Source of the DNA: Lentinus brumalis
Taxonomy: Eukaryota; Basidiomycota; Agaricomycetes; Polyporales; Polyporaceae
Direction: 5' to 3'
DNA: 64,000 nucleotides
NCBI GenBank assembly: GCA_001792895.1
Contig: MARA01000011.1
Coordinates: 682,001-746,000, forward strand
Shown here: positions 34,412-46,634 of the stretch, in pieces
Layout of the letters: each line of letters opens with the position of its first letter
Position numbering within the stretch: the first letter of the stretch is position 1
Program-made: the position numbers and the translations under genes
Notes under the pieces: generated by a model
Database searches by the model: none
What the model was told of the DNA's origin: nothing
Seen by the model: the letters and a program-made list of their open reading frames with translations, nothing else

Positions 34412-37400
34412 ATGCCGATGCGCTGTACGCTCTTCACGGCCCTCCTCGTCCCCGCCATCATGGTGTCGCGCAGAATCCTGAGCGTCGCTGCCGCATCCGC
34501 GGTCGTCTTCTCGGTGCCTCGCAGCTTTGCCAGCGCGGAGCCAGTGTCCGCGGATACCTTTGGGCCTTCTGCGTTCACAGCCCCTGGGGCGTTCCCGACG
34601 TCGCTGTATAGGCACTACTACAACTCTCCCACAGCGACCTCGGCCCAACCCCAGCCTGTGATCTCCGACCCAGTCACTGTGGGTGCTCCGTGGCTCTATG
34701 TGGCTCGTTTGCTGATGATGCACCACGTTTAGCATGAGATCTACCCTTTCGAGCTGACCAATCCGGCCACCATTCCGAAAGTAAGTCTCGTATCAACTTC
34801 CGCACCGCATAGGCCTGTGCCTCACAGAACGGACAGAACGACACGAAGGATCCCCATATTCTTCCGCCGAAGGCTTCGTCCGGAAAGCTCCTTGAAGCCG
34901 CGTTCCAACAGGTCCTGTCTATTACGAGCAATCCGGCGTTCGGGACGGACAACTGTGCGCGATGCCAGGCTGCACTCGAAGCTGGCAAGTTCCTCGCAAT
35001 GGCTGCGCCTGATCAGGGCCCTGCGTTAGCAGTGCGCGTCTGCGAGCACTTCAAGTTCAACAATGACTGCGCGACGCAGTTTGGCATCCTCTCCCTTGGT
35101 TCGGTCATCACGCAAGTCATTGCGAACGCGGATGTCGGCGGGCTCGATGGACAGGTACTTATCGCTACATTGCCTGAGACATCCCGTCTCACCTCGAATG
35201 TAATAGATGATTTGCTCGCACTTTATCTCCGGGCTGTGCCCGCTCCCGCCCACGACACCTCTGAACCTAACCGGCTGGTTTGCTAAGCCCAAGCCCGATC
35301 CCCTGCCTGTCCCCAAGAAGGCGTCTGGAAAGCATCTGAAAGTCCTGCACATCTCAGATCTGCACATTGATCCTCGTAATGCTCAACCTTCTCCGGCGTC
35401 CCAGCACTACGGCATGCTGACATGATTTTCGAGGGTTTGCCACCGGTGCCGAGGCGAACTGCACTTCTGGCCTCTGCTGTCGCGAGAACAACCATAACAC
35501 TCAGAGCCCGAACCAGACAGTCTTCCCTGCCCCGCGCTATGGAGCGTACCTCTGGTAAGAATGCATCCTGATGAGTTTGTGCGGCTTCTGAGGGATGATT
35601 GCAGCGATTCCCCTTTCTCGCTGGTCACGGCGGCGCTCCAGTCGATTCCTGTCCTCTCCGGGACCCAAAAGACCGGGTTTGACTTCACCCTCTACACGGG
35701 GGATCTTGTGTCGCACGACTCCGAAAACCAGCTATCGAGGTACTGTTCAGCATATCAATATCACTCTGTAGGCGGGCTGCTCACGCGTCCATATTTGACA
35801 GGGACTACATTCTCTATACGGAGACCGTGGTGTATGACCTCTTCAAGCGACTGCTAGGCACAGGCCCGGTCTATGCTGCGCTCGGCAATCATGATTCTTA
35901 CAACCAGTCAGGCTCATTCATCTCCAATGGACGTCTCACCGACATTCATGGTGTATCGACAGGGCGCAAGACTCTCCTCACTCTCTCAACGGTGCTCTCG
36001 CGGAGCAATTCAGCTGGTATGTACTTCACGCAGCCGGGATAGTCTAAAGGCAAGTTATCATCCCCACGCAGGAACTACGATCACGTCGCTTCCCTGTGGC
36101 AGCACGAAGGATGGCTCCCGCAGTCGGCCGTCGACCTCGCAAAAGCCCACTACGCCGCTTATATGGTTCGCCGCAAGGACGGGCTTCGCGTCATCACCCT
36201 GAACACCGACTTGTGTACGTCTTGCAGCGTACTGCTGCACGCGATACGAGCAGAATGACCTAACATGGACGTTATCACCACAGGGTACTCGTACGTTAGA
36301 GCATTGCAAATGTAGACCTACCAGTGTCTGACCGCCTTGAGCAGAGCGAACTACTTCAACTACATCAACATGACCAATCCGGACCTCTCGGGGATGCTTC
36401 GATTCCTCACGGACGAACTGCAGGCTGCCGAAGACGCTGGTGACTCTGGTAGGATCACCGCATGTACGCCTCTCAAGTCGTATCTGACGAGTATCTCGTG
36501 TCAGTCTGGATTCTAGGGCACGTCCTTACAGGTTGGGACGGGTCAAACCCGCTTCTGAACCCTACCGACCTATGTGAGCGAGAGATCCCATCTTTACGCT
36601 ATCGCTTACTGAACCCCTCGGTGCCACAGTCTACCAAATGTAAGCGGTCATCCTTCGTGGCGTTTGTCCGGGTTCTTACGTCCACAATTCGCCGGACGCG
36701 CACAGCGTGGATCGGTTCTCACCGCACGTCATCAAGGGTATGTCTGTCATATCAATCCATCACACATGAGCGCAACACGAAGAAGCCGCTCCTTCTATTC
36801 TACAGCGATTTTCTGGGGCCACACCCATGAGGATCAAGTCATGGTGAGTTCTCCCTTCCGGCGGCTCTGCGTGGCAGATGGGGCACCCCGGAATTCTGCA
36901 CCCGCTCACTAGCTATATACGGCGCAGATATACTACGCGAACAACGCCACCAGCATCAGCGCGCAGACTGCGGGGGCAGTAGGATGGGTGAGTGCCCCGC
37001 GTGAGGCCCATGGAAACAACGAAACAGACCAATTGGTACCCCGTTCTGGCAGATCGGACCGTCCATCACGCCATTGACGAACCTAAACTCCGGCTTCCGA
37101 GTATACGAGGTCGACTCCGGGGTGCGTCCGTGCTTGTGGCTGCTACGTGGGCGGGGGAAGCTGACTCTTGGGGCGCGCAGACGTTTGAGATCGTCGACGC
37201 GCATACGTGAGTATCCCATAAGGTTCGGGGTGCGAAGCTTCGCCAAGCGCTAAAGACCTCCATGGCTTCCCTGGCGCAGTTGGAAGAGTGACGTCAACAC
37301 GTTTCCCCAGCTCGACGGTCAGCTCAAGTTTGGGCCCACGTACGAGTACGAGTACAGCACCCGCGAAGCATATGGCGCGAGCATTAGCTCCTGGGGCCCT

Positions 37401-37775
37401 AACGACCCTCTCAACGCGACGTGGTGGCATCATGTCACTGAAGGTGCGTTAGAACGTCGGCACGATTGCAGTCCGCTCGCGCTCATCTGCCCCACCTGTT
37501 CGTCTCCTGACCACAGCGATGGAGGCGAACTCAACTCTAGTCACGGTGCGTGATCATCTCGGTCGCCCCACATGGCTGCAGGGGTTGGAAGCGTGAACGT
37601 TAATCAACGTTGCGGGTGCACATTGCAGGTCTTCAACACATTCCAGGGCAAGAGCTCCATTCGCAGCCCCGGGTGCGCCGGGGACTGCGTCAGGGCAAAG
37701 ATCTGCTACATCCGCAGCGGGAGCGCCCCGATAGCGAAGCAGAACTGCATCCAGGGCTTCGGGTCGGTGCAGTAG
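34412..37775 (+). CDS. acid sphingomyelinase-like phosphodiesterase, secreted
   Basis: A secreted or lysosomal-type sphingomyelin phosphodiesterase that hydrolyses sphingomyelin or related phosphodiesters to ceramide. The N-terminus has a hydrophobic signal segment (about residues 5-40). A saposin B-like region with Cys pairs follows (CARCQAALEAGK near 34955 and VCEHFKFNNDCATQFG near 35040). The calcineurin-like metallophosphoesterase core is complete: VLHISDLHIDPR near 35340, LYTGDLVSHDSENQ near 35690, YAALGNHDSYN near 35875, an exon boundary at LNTDLWY near 36205-36290 and FWGHTHEDQV near 36808. The Cys-rich C-terminus (SPGCAGDCVRAKICYIRSG) matches the SMPD1 tail. About twelve introns are needed. 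Metal-binding Asp, His and Asn residues are all in place, so activity is likely. Fungal substrates may be other than sphingomyelin. Confidence 0.9.
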
Positions 37776-38093
37776 GGTGTCGAGGGTCTCTTTGGGCGGA
37801 ACTTCTTCGACTAACCGTTAATATACTGTACCCTTCGTCGCCGCCCTCTCTTCGCGATTGGTTGCGACGTTGTGTACTATATCGAGGAGCGTTCCTTTCC
37901 TCTGATGTCATGGCCATCTCGACGACGTGTGGCGGCGTTAGGACATTGCCGCACCTCGCTATTGTCGGCTCTACTGAACGGAACACGCGAAGGGAAACCA
38001 CGCAGATGTTATACACCTTGTTATACAACAATGCACACCGGAACACCTGGAAGACTTCAGTACATACGCATTCGTCCTCAGCAGTGACGAGAC
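37776..38093. other. convergent 3' intergenic region
   Basis: Lies between the stop codons of the sphingomyelinase (+) and the M35 protease (-). Nothing beyond 3' untranslated sequence is visible. Confidence 0.4.
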
Positions 38094-39332
38094 TTAAGAC
38101 TGCGAGGGGTTGTTCTCCGCGAAGTACTCGTGGTTATCCGCGTTGAAGATAGCCTCCGAAGGGTTGCTCTTTGCAAGACTCTTCGCGGCACTCTGGCCGT
38201 AGACGTAGTCCTGAGTGCCACCGTTGCGGGTGAAGTGGGACGACTAAGGTTGGAGGGAAGCGCGTCAGCATCGCCTATCATCTGCAACAAGCATAGATAC
38301 GAACCTCGTGGACAAGAGTACCCGCACGTGAGTCAGTGCCGGTGGTGGTGGTCTCCCAGAAGACGTCGCAGAGGTAGACCCTGCCAAAGTCGTCGGCATA
38401 GACGTAGGCGTAGGTGTCGGGCTCGTCGCACGTGCTGCAGTCGTACGTGTAGCTCGTGTAGTCGTTGCCGTTCAGATTCGAGTAGTGGCTCTGCACGGTG
38501 CTGTGGCGCGAGCTCGTGTACGCACCGAACCAGGTCGTGTAACGCGGCGACGCCGCAGTGTGGCTCTGCAGGTAGCTAGAAGGGATGGGTCAGCTCGGAC
38601 ATTGCTAGTGACAGCTTGATTGAAAAGACTTACGAGAGCGCATTCGCGACGTAGCTCTGTGCCGCCGGGGCGGCAGCGACGAGGGCGCTCTGCTCGCTGG
38701 ACGAGCAGCCGACGTACGTCTCGCGCTTCGTGGAAGTCGGGGTGGGGCGGACGACTGCGAGCTTGCCAGAAACGGCGGCGACGTGAGTCTCAGCATCAGC
38801 CCGGATCTCGACCGGCTCGTTGCTTTCGGCGTCGACGTAGTGGAAGAGGTTGGAGGCTTCGACCGTGTACTTGTCCGCACCAGGAAGAGTAAAGTTGTAC
38901 GCCTTCGAGACTAGATGGGACTCGCATGAGCAGTTGTAATTGAGGTAGCCATCCGGTCTGAAGCTTACGGTCGTGCTCGACGGTCACGGACTGGCCAGGA
39001 GCGAGGACCGTGAAAGACCTAGCATTGGTGCTCTTGGCTGCCTTGCTCGGGACGTACTTGACCTTCGCGCCGATGAAGCTCGGACTTTCGCCGGAGTCCG
39101 TGGTGATGGAGAAGGTGTTGGCCGGGAGCGTGTGCAGGGCACTGCGGGGGTCGTTGAGGAGCTTGAGGGTCTCGTCACCAGTGTTGGTGAGCGTGGTAGC
39201 GACCTTCAGGTTCTGGACACCGTCAACAGCCTCGGGGCCGCTAACCTTGAGGGTGAGTGCGGGCGTCGCGGACACAGCAGTCGCGGTAGCCACGAGGGCG
39301 ACGAGCGTAGCGCGAAGGGCGGCAGAGAACAT
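38094..39332 (-). CDS. peptidyl-Lys metalloendopeptidase (M35 deuterolysin family), secreted
   Basis: A secreted zinc protease that cleaves before lysine, as in Grifola frondosa MEP. The ATG at 39332 gives MFSAALRATLVALVATATAVSA, a clean signal peptide. The propeptide region carries LTLKVSGPEAVDGVQNLKV and SFTVLAPGQSVTVEHD. The mature enzyme begins around YVGCSSSEQSALVAA near 38720. The zinc site is split by an intron: ...TLVHE joins SSHFTRNGGTQDYVYG near 38240-38320, giving HExxH followed by GTxDYxYG, the M35 aspzincin motif with the third ligand Asp. Cys-rich DCSTCDEPDTYAYVYAD near 38400-38450 matches the family. The end is ENNPSQS at a TAA at 38094-38096. Three or four introns; the protein looks intact. 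Confidence 0.93.
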
Positions 39333-39424
39333 GCTGTCGGTGTCGGGAAGCTCAACGAGAACGGTGCGACTGGAACACGGAGGACCCTAGTGACCAAGGA
39401 GAAGTCGGCATCGACGCAGGCCTC

Positions 39425-39430
39425 TTTATA
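39425..39430 (-). promoter_or_regulatory. TATA box of the M35 protease gene
   Basis: TATAAA on the minus strand, about 95 bp upstream of the ATG at 39332, within the sequence TGTATAAAGAGG. Confidence 0.55.
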
Positions 39431-40259
39431 CAGGGTACGTATCGTAGCGTGTCGACTCCGAGCAAGTAGCGATGCTTCTGACGCCATATTGTCGCCCGAG
39501 GATAAGCAGCCCGAAGCATGGCGAGGGGTGCACGACATAGATGCCAAGACTGGGTAGTCGCATGGCTGGGTGTGAACAATGAACAGTTGGTAGAAGGAGA
39601 CATCGCCCCACCGACGATCGAGGCGTCGATGGGCGACCATGGAACCAGTAGAAACCGGCAGTATACTGATGGGATCGTCTGAGGGGATCTTGTGTACGAG
39701 CGGATGCAGGCAGATGCTTTCTCCGCGGTCATTCAGCGGAGATGGGAACCAGCTTCCATTGGGAGGCAAGTCGAGATACATGTATGTACCGACGATATCG
39801 CAAGTCGGCGGCGAAAGCACCTGCAGCAGAGTCAAGCCTTGCCTGACAACGTCGGAGAAACAAGTTGACCGTGCAGTCCTCCATTGGGTGCGTATCCCTT
39901 AGAGCAATTACCGACGTCGAGCATGGCAGGGGGAGGAGATAAGCATAGCCTGAGTGCGATGCGAGAAGACGGGGCCATCTGGACGAGCATGACGGCAATG
40001 AACAAGGAGCGTTGTGTCCATATGTGGATGTCGCCCACATGGTTCCATTGACAACGGCGCCTGTGTGGGGCTTCGGAATGAGATGGGTGACAGCAGCGCG
40101 ACTTCTGTTGCGCTATCCTACACTCGTCCATATGCCCCGCATCGGCACCTGATGCTCCTCCACATGCTCCTACCGTGCCATCTCTTCCGACAGAACTTAT
40201 ACGGTATACTTATGATAGGTGAGCGCACCAGAGAGCTTTTCCGCACCGAGCCCTCATCC
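39431..40259. other. spacer between the M35 protease gene and the CACTA MITE
   Basis: Upstream region of the protease gene. ORFs occur on both strands but overlap in several frames with no protein family resemblance. The last three bases (TCC, 40257-40259) are one copy of the MITE target-site duplication. Confidence 0.4.
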
Positions 40260-40405
40260 CACTACACGCACAGCCGAATTTTGCCCCGGGTAATAGGATG
40301 GTAATAGGGGAACCCAACATTAAACTATTATGTGGCTATCACCCTACTATGGACTCGGTGCATATGTAACCCGTCAACCGCCTATTGACCGTCCATTGTC
40401 CCGGG
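40260..40405 (+). repeat. left terminal inverted repeat of the CACTA MITE
   Basis: Runs from CACTACA to CCCGGG. It shares long matched blocks with the right arm in inverse orientation, including AGGGGAACCCAACATTAAAC and CCTATTGACCGTCCATTGTC. Confidence 0.88.
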
Positions 40406-40551
40406 TAGTGATAGGCAACACAGTCCTATAAGACGCTTATCATGGCCGGTTAAGTAATTGTTAAGTCTTCAGTGAATATATAATCCGCCCCCGCCCATCG
40501 CCCGGGTTTACAGCGGGTGTATAGCCGTACAAACAGACAATCAGCCTAGGG

Positions 40552-40697
40552 CCCGGGACAATGGACGGTCAATAGGCGGGTAACGGTTTAAATATGCCCT
40601 CGGTCTATAGTAGGGTGATAGCAGCATAATAGTTTAATGTTGGGTTCCCCTATAACCCAGCTATTACCCGGTGCGAAATCCGGCCGTGCATGTAGTG
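40552..40697 (-). repeat. right terminal inverted repeat of the CACTA MITE
   Basis: Reverse complement of the left arm with roughly one mismatch per eight to ten bases, concentrated in the outer 60 bp and near 40580-40610. Ends with TGTAGTG before the TCC duplication. Confidence 0.88.
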
Positions 40698-40991
40698 TCC
40701 CAAGGCATTGTGCTCGTCTGCAACACGCGCCGGATTTCTAAAGTGGAGACTGGTGTCCCAATGGCCAGAGATGAGTCAATGGCTGCCGGGAACATCAAGC
40801 ATCACGCCGTTTCGCCACAACTGTTGAGGACTTGCAAAATTATGGTGGGGAAGGGACTCCGAAGTAGGCCTTCCCGGGTTCTTCTCTTGACGTGGTGGCG
40901 GATGGGGTGAAGGCGAAGACGTATTGTGGCACCAATAAGATTATCCGTACACATACCTGCTGTATCGCCCAATACTCAACACCCAGAGACA

Positions 40992-43488
40992 TCACAAGCT
41001 CTTACAGAACATCTTCCCTCGTCCGACCTGCGCCCGGCACAGCTCGATCTCGGTCGGGACCGCGAGCAGCGAAGCTATCAGGATACCCGTCGAGTCCGCA
41101 AGGCCGATCGACCCAATCTTGAACTCGCGCTCCTGCTTCGCGCGCTCGGGGTTCTCCCCGGGCGTGTCGTGTTTCTCCTGGTTGATGCGATAGAAGACAT
41201 TCACGCTATGATTGTGATTTTGCGAGTCAGCCTCCAACGTGCGGGTGAGGCTACGGGGAGATGCGATGGAGTACGTACTATGCGAGGCCGCCACAGATGC
41301 CCTCTATGCTGATGAGCAGGAAGACAAAGGCGAAGCTCATGCCTTCGTTCTCGTCCCCGAAAATCCCGACGGCGGATTCGAAGGCGAGGATGGTAAGGAT
41401 GAAGCCCTGCACGATCGCCGGGAGGGAGAGCAAGCGGCCTGGCAGAGGTGGGAGGCCCAGCGTGATTGAGGAACGCGAGAGAAACACGGTTGTCTGGTAG
41501 ACGAGCTATACACGAGCGCATTAGCAGAAGGCAAGAAGTCGTCCGAGATGCGACGTGCCTGCCAGAGAGGGTAGTAGTCCCGGATGGAGTGGATGATATG
41601 ACTTATCAGCCAGTGCGCGTCCGCAGTCGGCACAGGATACACTAGTGTAGGAGAAATACCCTATGGCAGTGAATTAGAATCATGAGACGGACGGCGACTT
41701 GAAGACTCGCACGAACCTGGTTGATAGTATACTCAAACTATGACATGTCGTATTCATCCACGGTCAGCGCACTGGGTAACGTAAGGCCGTCGTTCATCAT
41801 TCACACTCACCAGATATACACAGACTGTCACACATAGAATCAGTAAGGAAGGCGCGCATGATTCACAACCGAACTCACAAAGAGGCAACATATACTTGGT
41901 CAGCATTGGCTTCGCGAGCTTCCACTTGTCTTGCATCGACAGCGCAATCGGCGCAGTTGCGATAGCTTCTCCTTCAGTGATGGGAACGGACTCCTCCACT
42001 GCCTCTTCATTCGGGAGACGTGTATAGGACGCGGTGAGAGGTGCGCCTTCGGCATCTTCGTCGTCCGATGATATTGCGGAGAACTTGTCGGGTCGGGGGA
42101 GGATGAAAAAGTACGTTATGGGAATGACGAAGGGGAGAATCTGACAGAGCCCAGAGGTCAGTCTCTGGATGTGCAGCAACGAGGTGTGGCAGGGCGGACA
42201 TACGGAGGAGAGGCCGACCCCGAGGCGAACACCAAGCCCTCTCAGCTCCCACCACAGGAACGCGCCCGCAAGACCTGCGCCTCCTGTCCCCGAAGCGAAG
42301 TACCTGTTTAGAGCGATATCAGCTCGAGTAGGCCAATGCAATCAGCATTGACTTACCCAACACTGTGACCAGCCACGGATGGGGGGTGGTAGCGAGTGGA
42401 TAGCTGGAGGAAAGTCAGCTCGCCGAGACCTTTGCACATGGTCAGGACGCGTATATTTGCACCGTTGTTAACGCAAGACCCACCGGAAGAGAACGATGCA
42501 AGACATATTCCCAGCAACCTCATGTACAGCGTGTCGAAGAGCGCAACGACCTGCACAAAGGATACTCGCGATGAGAACCGCCGTCGACAAGAGCACTGGT
42601 ACACTGACCATCATGCCACCGACGCTGATTGCGGTACATCCTACGAGGCGGCGGGCGTATCGTATACGCCCCTTGAGCAAGTATGGCCATCCGAGCTTGG
42701 CGACGAGGGCGGGGAATATGTTGCAGAATGCAATGATGCCCTTGGGCGTGGATGGTGGTACGAGGTCGAGTGCGGCAGACAGAATGATAACATAGAGGAC
42801 TGCGGACAGTTCAAACACTTACATGGTACGTAGAACATAGACAGACTCACCGTTATTTATCAGACCGAACAGGAAGAAGGAGACCCCGAGTCGGCGAAGT
42901 AACTTGCGTCGTTCTGAGAAATTGATCAGTGAATACGTGCGAGGAGAGTACGTGGAGATATTACAGTCCCGTTTGAACGCAGCATGGCTGTCCGAGGCAG
43001 CATGCAGGGGTAGCTGGGATATATCACGTCTCTCTGTGACCGCTCATGAGCATACAACTCACCTGGTTTAGAGAACCCATCGTCATCCACTGACGATCCA
43101 AAGCCGCCTTCTGACTCTAGTCTCCTTGCGATGTGTTGGGAGATGCTATTCATTGCATCGGCGGCGACGTTTGGGATAGAACCCTCGTACAGGGATCCTA
43201 GCAAAGTCGGATAAACAGCGAAACGAAAGTGTCAACGAGAACAAGATGAGAACGAGGTTGACGAGGTTGAGGAGGAGGATAGGTTACGGTACAGAGGTCC
43301 CAGGGGGGCCCGTGCAAGCCCGCAGTGGGGTGCTTACCCGCTGCTCCGGGCCGCGCCCACGTGTGGAGGCTGTGTATCGCATAGCACGGTGGTAATGTAG
43401 GCGCTCGCTTACTGTTATTGTTCCGCCGAATCGTCCTCTGGGAACCGTCCTGTCCGTCCTTCAAAGCTTCAAGAGGCTTCAAGCCCAT
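40992..43488 (-). CDS. BTN1: CLN3/Btn1 (battenin) homologue, vacuolar membrane protein
   Basis: Btn1/CLN3 is a multi-pass vacuolar/lysosomal membrane protein affecting pH and amino-acid homeostasis. The start is a short exon at 43488 (MGLKPLEALKDG) whose GTAAGC donor joins in phase to SLYEGSIPNVAADAMNS near 43190. Core motifs follow: LGVSFFLFGLINN near 42850-42900, then VLYVIILSAALDLVPPSTP near 42760 (the family-defining NN..Y...LSAAxD block), YFASGTGGAGLAGAFLWW near 42250-42300, a hydrophilic loop with a DDEDAE acidic run near 42060, ESAVGIFGDENEGMSF near 41350-41390, and the C-terminal FKIGSIGLADSTGILIASLL near 41050-41110. It ends KMFCKSL at 40992. About ten introns, with some mid-gene joins approximate. 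About ten hydrophobic segments are visible. Confidence 0.9.
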
Positions 43489-43938
43489 CGCAGCCGACAG
43501 GCGAAACTCTGTTCTCACTACCTCCCCTTGGATTGAGGCGACTTTACTACCCTCGCATGCCGTGCGTTTCTCGAATACTTATGCGGTAACCACCTAGGCT
43601 TCCGAGTCCTGGCACCTGCTACGAAGAACCATTTGTATCGGACCGACTTGAACGATGTCACCGTATGCGGGTCGAGATGCTGTCTCATAACTTTACAGTA
43701 CGACTGCTATGGAACTCACAGCGGGGATATCGCCTTGCAAGATCCTCGACCAACGAGCGTAGATGCGTTTTGCTAGAAATATCTCTTGGACTATTGAGGC
43801 TCTGTGCCTTTGTCTCTTTGTTGCGAGGCCGGACAAAGCCGCCAAATGAGTAAATGAGTACGAGCTTTTCGTACAAGAAGTCCGCCGCTACCCCGTCGGC
43901 GAGCACAATTCACACTCGAAGTTCCTCTGTCGACCAAG
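43489..43938. promoter_or_regulatory. divergent promoter region BTN1 / pseudokinase-like gene
   Basis: A 450-bp head-to-head spacer. I see no clear TATA element. A directly repeated AAATGAGT (near 43845-43860) is the only local repeat. Confidence 0.35.
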
Positions 43939-44795
43939 ATGGCCGCGCAGCGCACAACTCACCGCCATGGCCTTGAAGTCTCTTTCGGCACGAAACAATA
44001 CTCGTTTCTCGCTGTCTCTCCCCGCCACCCCTGGACGCAAGTCACGATCGTCGACGAGTGTGTCCCCGGAGTCACGCTCGACGGCGTACCACTCGTCTCC
44101 AACTACGAAGGCGCACATTGCATCTATCGCGGCTACATGGAGCAGTTCCAGTGCAAGGGCGGAAAGCGGCTCACTGCCATCCGCGAGGTCGCCCTCAAGT
44201 GGGTCGTGGGCGCGAAGCGCATCGCTGGGGCCAAGCGCGAAGCTGGCGTGTATGACAAAGAGCTGCAACCACTGCAAGGCTCCGCCGTCCCTCGCTTTTA
44301 CGGGTTTTTTAAGAACATTATAGGCGATCTCGAAGTCGGCTGCATCGTCCTCGAGTGGTGCAGTGGCCCGACAATCAAGGACACGTTCGAGCTGAAGTGA
44401 GTGGTCCATTGTGGCCATCGTGCCTTGACCTCTACCTGTATTTGCCCGAGACTGAGGATACCCTTTTGTCCAGCCGCCAGCGCATGATAGCTGGGATTGC
44501 CCTGCACAAGGCAGGAGTGAGGCATAACAAGATACTCGACCCGGCACACTACATCGCCGTCAGCGACGGCACGCTCCGCATGGTCGGCTTCTCGTCGGCA
44601 AAGACGCATCAGTGTGCAGGCACCACGATGCTTTCCAGGGACGTCAATGGGGACCAGAAGCCGGCGAAGTGTTGTTCAGAGTTGGCCGCTTTGGAATCCC
44701 GCTTTGGCGTGGACTCTGACCGACTCGGCAGAGAGGTCCGTCTGGTGAACAGGATATTCCCCGAGTTCGATGCAGGATTTTTCTACAGTTACTGA
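43939..44795 (+). CDS. kinase-like protein A, predicted pseudokinase
   Basis: A fungal kinase-like protein. The ATG at 43939 opens exon 1, which has an N-terminal segment then VALKWVVGAKR (VAIK-type Lys), REAGVYDKELQPLQGSAVP with an alpha-C Glu, and GCIVLEWCSGP (hinge). The intron GTGAGT near 44398 to CCAG near 44472 restores phase into RQRMIAGIALHKAG. The catalytic loop reads GVRHNKIL where related fungal proteins usually have HGDL, so the catalytic Asp is lost. The DFG-equivalent reads MVGF, so the metal-binding Asp is lost too. The C-terminus keeps the THQC motif of the family and ends FFYSY. The protein (about 260 residues) is shorter than a full kinase domain and lacks a recognisable C-lobe beyond the activation segment. 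It is similar to the gene at 46841-47711. Confidence 0.68.
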
Positions 44796-44956
44796 GTGTA
44801 TCATGTCCTGACTGATAGCCATACGTTGCAGTGGTTGTCTGTTCTATGGTATGCAGTACATGATTCTAGTGCGAGATTACATCATAATGCTAGGGCTACA
44901 GACCTTGTCATCCACACGCATCATCTACGTTCGAGTCTATGGTCATCATGTTGTCG

Positions 44957-46634
44957 TCAAATCTCATCCTTGAAGATATCCCAGCCCTTCCTGTGCCCGC
45001 AACCCTCCACATGGTTCGCATTACGTACAGAGCCTGCAAGGCACAATCGCGGACACTGGTGGCCCGACCTCGCGCTGCCCTCCGCCCCGTCATTCGCGAC
45101 GATGTCAAGCGCAAACTCGTTTACGTCTATGACATCGGCCAGTCCTGCAAGGCCCTGCTCCCCATGCACCCGTTCCTCCTCCCACTCGGTCGAGCCGTGG
45201 TCGGCGAATCGCACCACTCGCGCGATCCCGTTCTGGTAGCTCGTCTTGTGCCGGAGACGGATGGAAGACAACCGAGCGATGCCCGCCGCCCAGCCGCGCT
45301 CGAACTCCGTCTTGACTGCCTCGTATATATCCGGAGTGACCACGCCGGGGAAGCTCGTCGCCACGGAGCAGAGAGTAGGCGGTGAAGGCAAAATGCGAAC
45401 CCGCTGGCCGTTGCGCGGTATGCGCTCCTCAGAGATAGTCACTTCGCCGTCGTCTTTGCGCTCTGGAGACGGTGCACGGAGAGAGAAGGCCGCCGTCGCG
45501 AGGCCTCTGCGACCTTTCCTCGGCCTCTTGGATGAGCCGCCAGTTTGAACCTCTTCCTGCTGTCTCCTGGCGTGGTAGTTGTCCATCCACGTCCTAAGTG
45601 ACTTCTCCCGTTCCGTCGCACGCTTGACACCTGCCAAGGCGAGCGTCTGTCCGAGCTCCATCCATTGCAGGAACGGCTCTCCGACGGCCACTTGTATGCC
45701 CGTGCGCTGAGTAACGATTGGACAGCCATCCAGGACCAAAGTCTGGATGCTCGGAAGGTGCCCCAATAGCCCTTCCAAGTCTCTTGTGCTCACGTTGCTC
45801 GTTGACATATCAAGCAGTTCGACCGAAGGAAGCGCATTCGGTCGGGCGTGGAGATGGCGAGTAAACTGGCGGGAAGGGACTCGGAAACGGAAGTATTTGA
45901 GGTCGTAGCATATCGGTGAGACTGCCAGGTCGGTCAAGGGGTTGAGCCTATGGAAGACCAACGGCTGTGCAAAGTTGCTCGGGGCGAGAGTAGGGTCGAG
46001 GGGATCTTGCACTATTGAGAGCGTCGGGAGCGGTTGCGGAGGCCACCGGGATAACGCCAGCAGCGTAGAGTCAAAATACGCCCCCTGCAAATCATCAACA
46101 TCCATTAAATCGAGTGAACGAGAGAGGGAGACGCACCTTCAGGAACTGATAATAGGTGGCTCTCTGCACACTGGTGAGATGGTAAGCTCGACGCCACACG
46201 GGATGAGAAGGCGCTGGTACTCACTAAGGCCGAAAACGCATCGACAAGAACCGTAACTTTGGCCGTGGCAGTACAAAAATCTCCTCCAAGTGCTCCGGGG
46301 AGAAGTTCGGTCCAATATACATCTTTATATTGACCAGGTTGGGGAACAGGGCAATCAAGTTGACGAACACGTCCGCATCTATGGTCCAGCACTCCAGCGA
46401 GAGACTGTGCGAGAGCGCGGCATCCTTAGGTGCATTGCGGACGCGTAGATAGAGCTTAAGAATCTGTTCCGCTTTTCTGAGGCGGGGCTTCTCGAAGAGT
46501 ATGGATGTCGGTACCGGAGAACGGGGCAGGGCGAGGCTAAGTGATACGAGAGACTGCTGGAGGTCGTCTGGGTCGATGTGGGATATGATCGCAAGATAGA
46601 GCTCGACAGGGAGGTTGTCCAAGGATGCACCCAT
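44957..46634 (-). CDS. F-box protein (F-box 1)
   Basis: An SCF ubiquitin-ligase adaptor of the type expanded in Agaricomycetes. The ATG at 46634 starts MGASLDNLPVELYLAIISHI, an F-box core (LPxELxxxIxxHI). Leucine-rich segments follow (IDADVFVNLIALFPNLVNIK near 46300-46370). Across an intron near 46100-46230 comes the long exon starting AYFDSTLLALSRWP, with LPSVELLDMSTSNVSTRDLE near 45790 as LRR-like strands. A basic low-complexity stretch (SSKRPRKGRRG near 45515) is followed by a C-terminal block GCGHRKGWDIF near 44980 that contains Cys/His. Longer starts exist upstream in the same frame (to 46724). The substrate is unknown. Confidence 0.72.

Larger units (their letters stand above)
40260..40697. 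mobile_element. CACTA-type (CMC/EnSpm-like) MITE, 438 bp, with intact target-site duplication
   Basis: The element begins CACTACACGCAC and ends GTGCATGTAGTG, so both ends start with CACTACA when read inward. The terminal inverted repeats are about 146 bp each and highly similar, with only scattered substitutions. The flanks are TCC (40257-40259) and TCC (40698-40700), a 3-bp target-site duplication, which is diagnostic of the CACTA superfamily. The core of about 146 bp (40406-40551) has no coding capacity, so the element is non-autonomous. Arm ends meet at CCCGGG motifs, and the transcript would fold into a long hairpin. Confidence 0.88.

Noticed and set aside
34817..35029. Alternative frame ORFs inside the sphingomyelinase gene
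   Set aside because: They are shadows of the saposin-like exon, whose conserved Cys residues fix the true frame.
40260..40697. Long inverted repeat considered as a hairpin terminator, an attachment site or a microRNA-like locus
   Set aside because: The matching CACTACA ends and identical TCC flanks are best explained by a CACTA transposon; the arms are far longer than a terminator.
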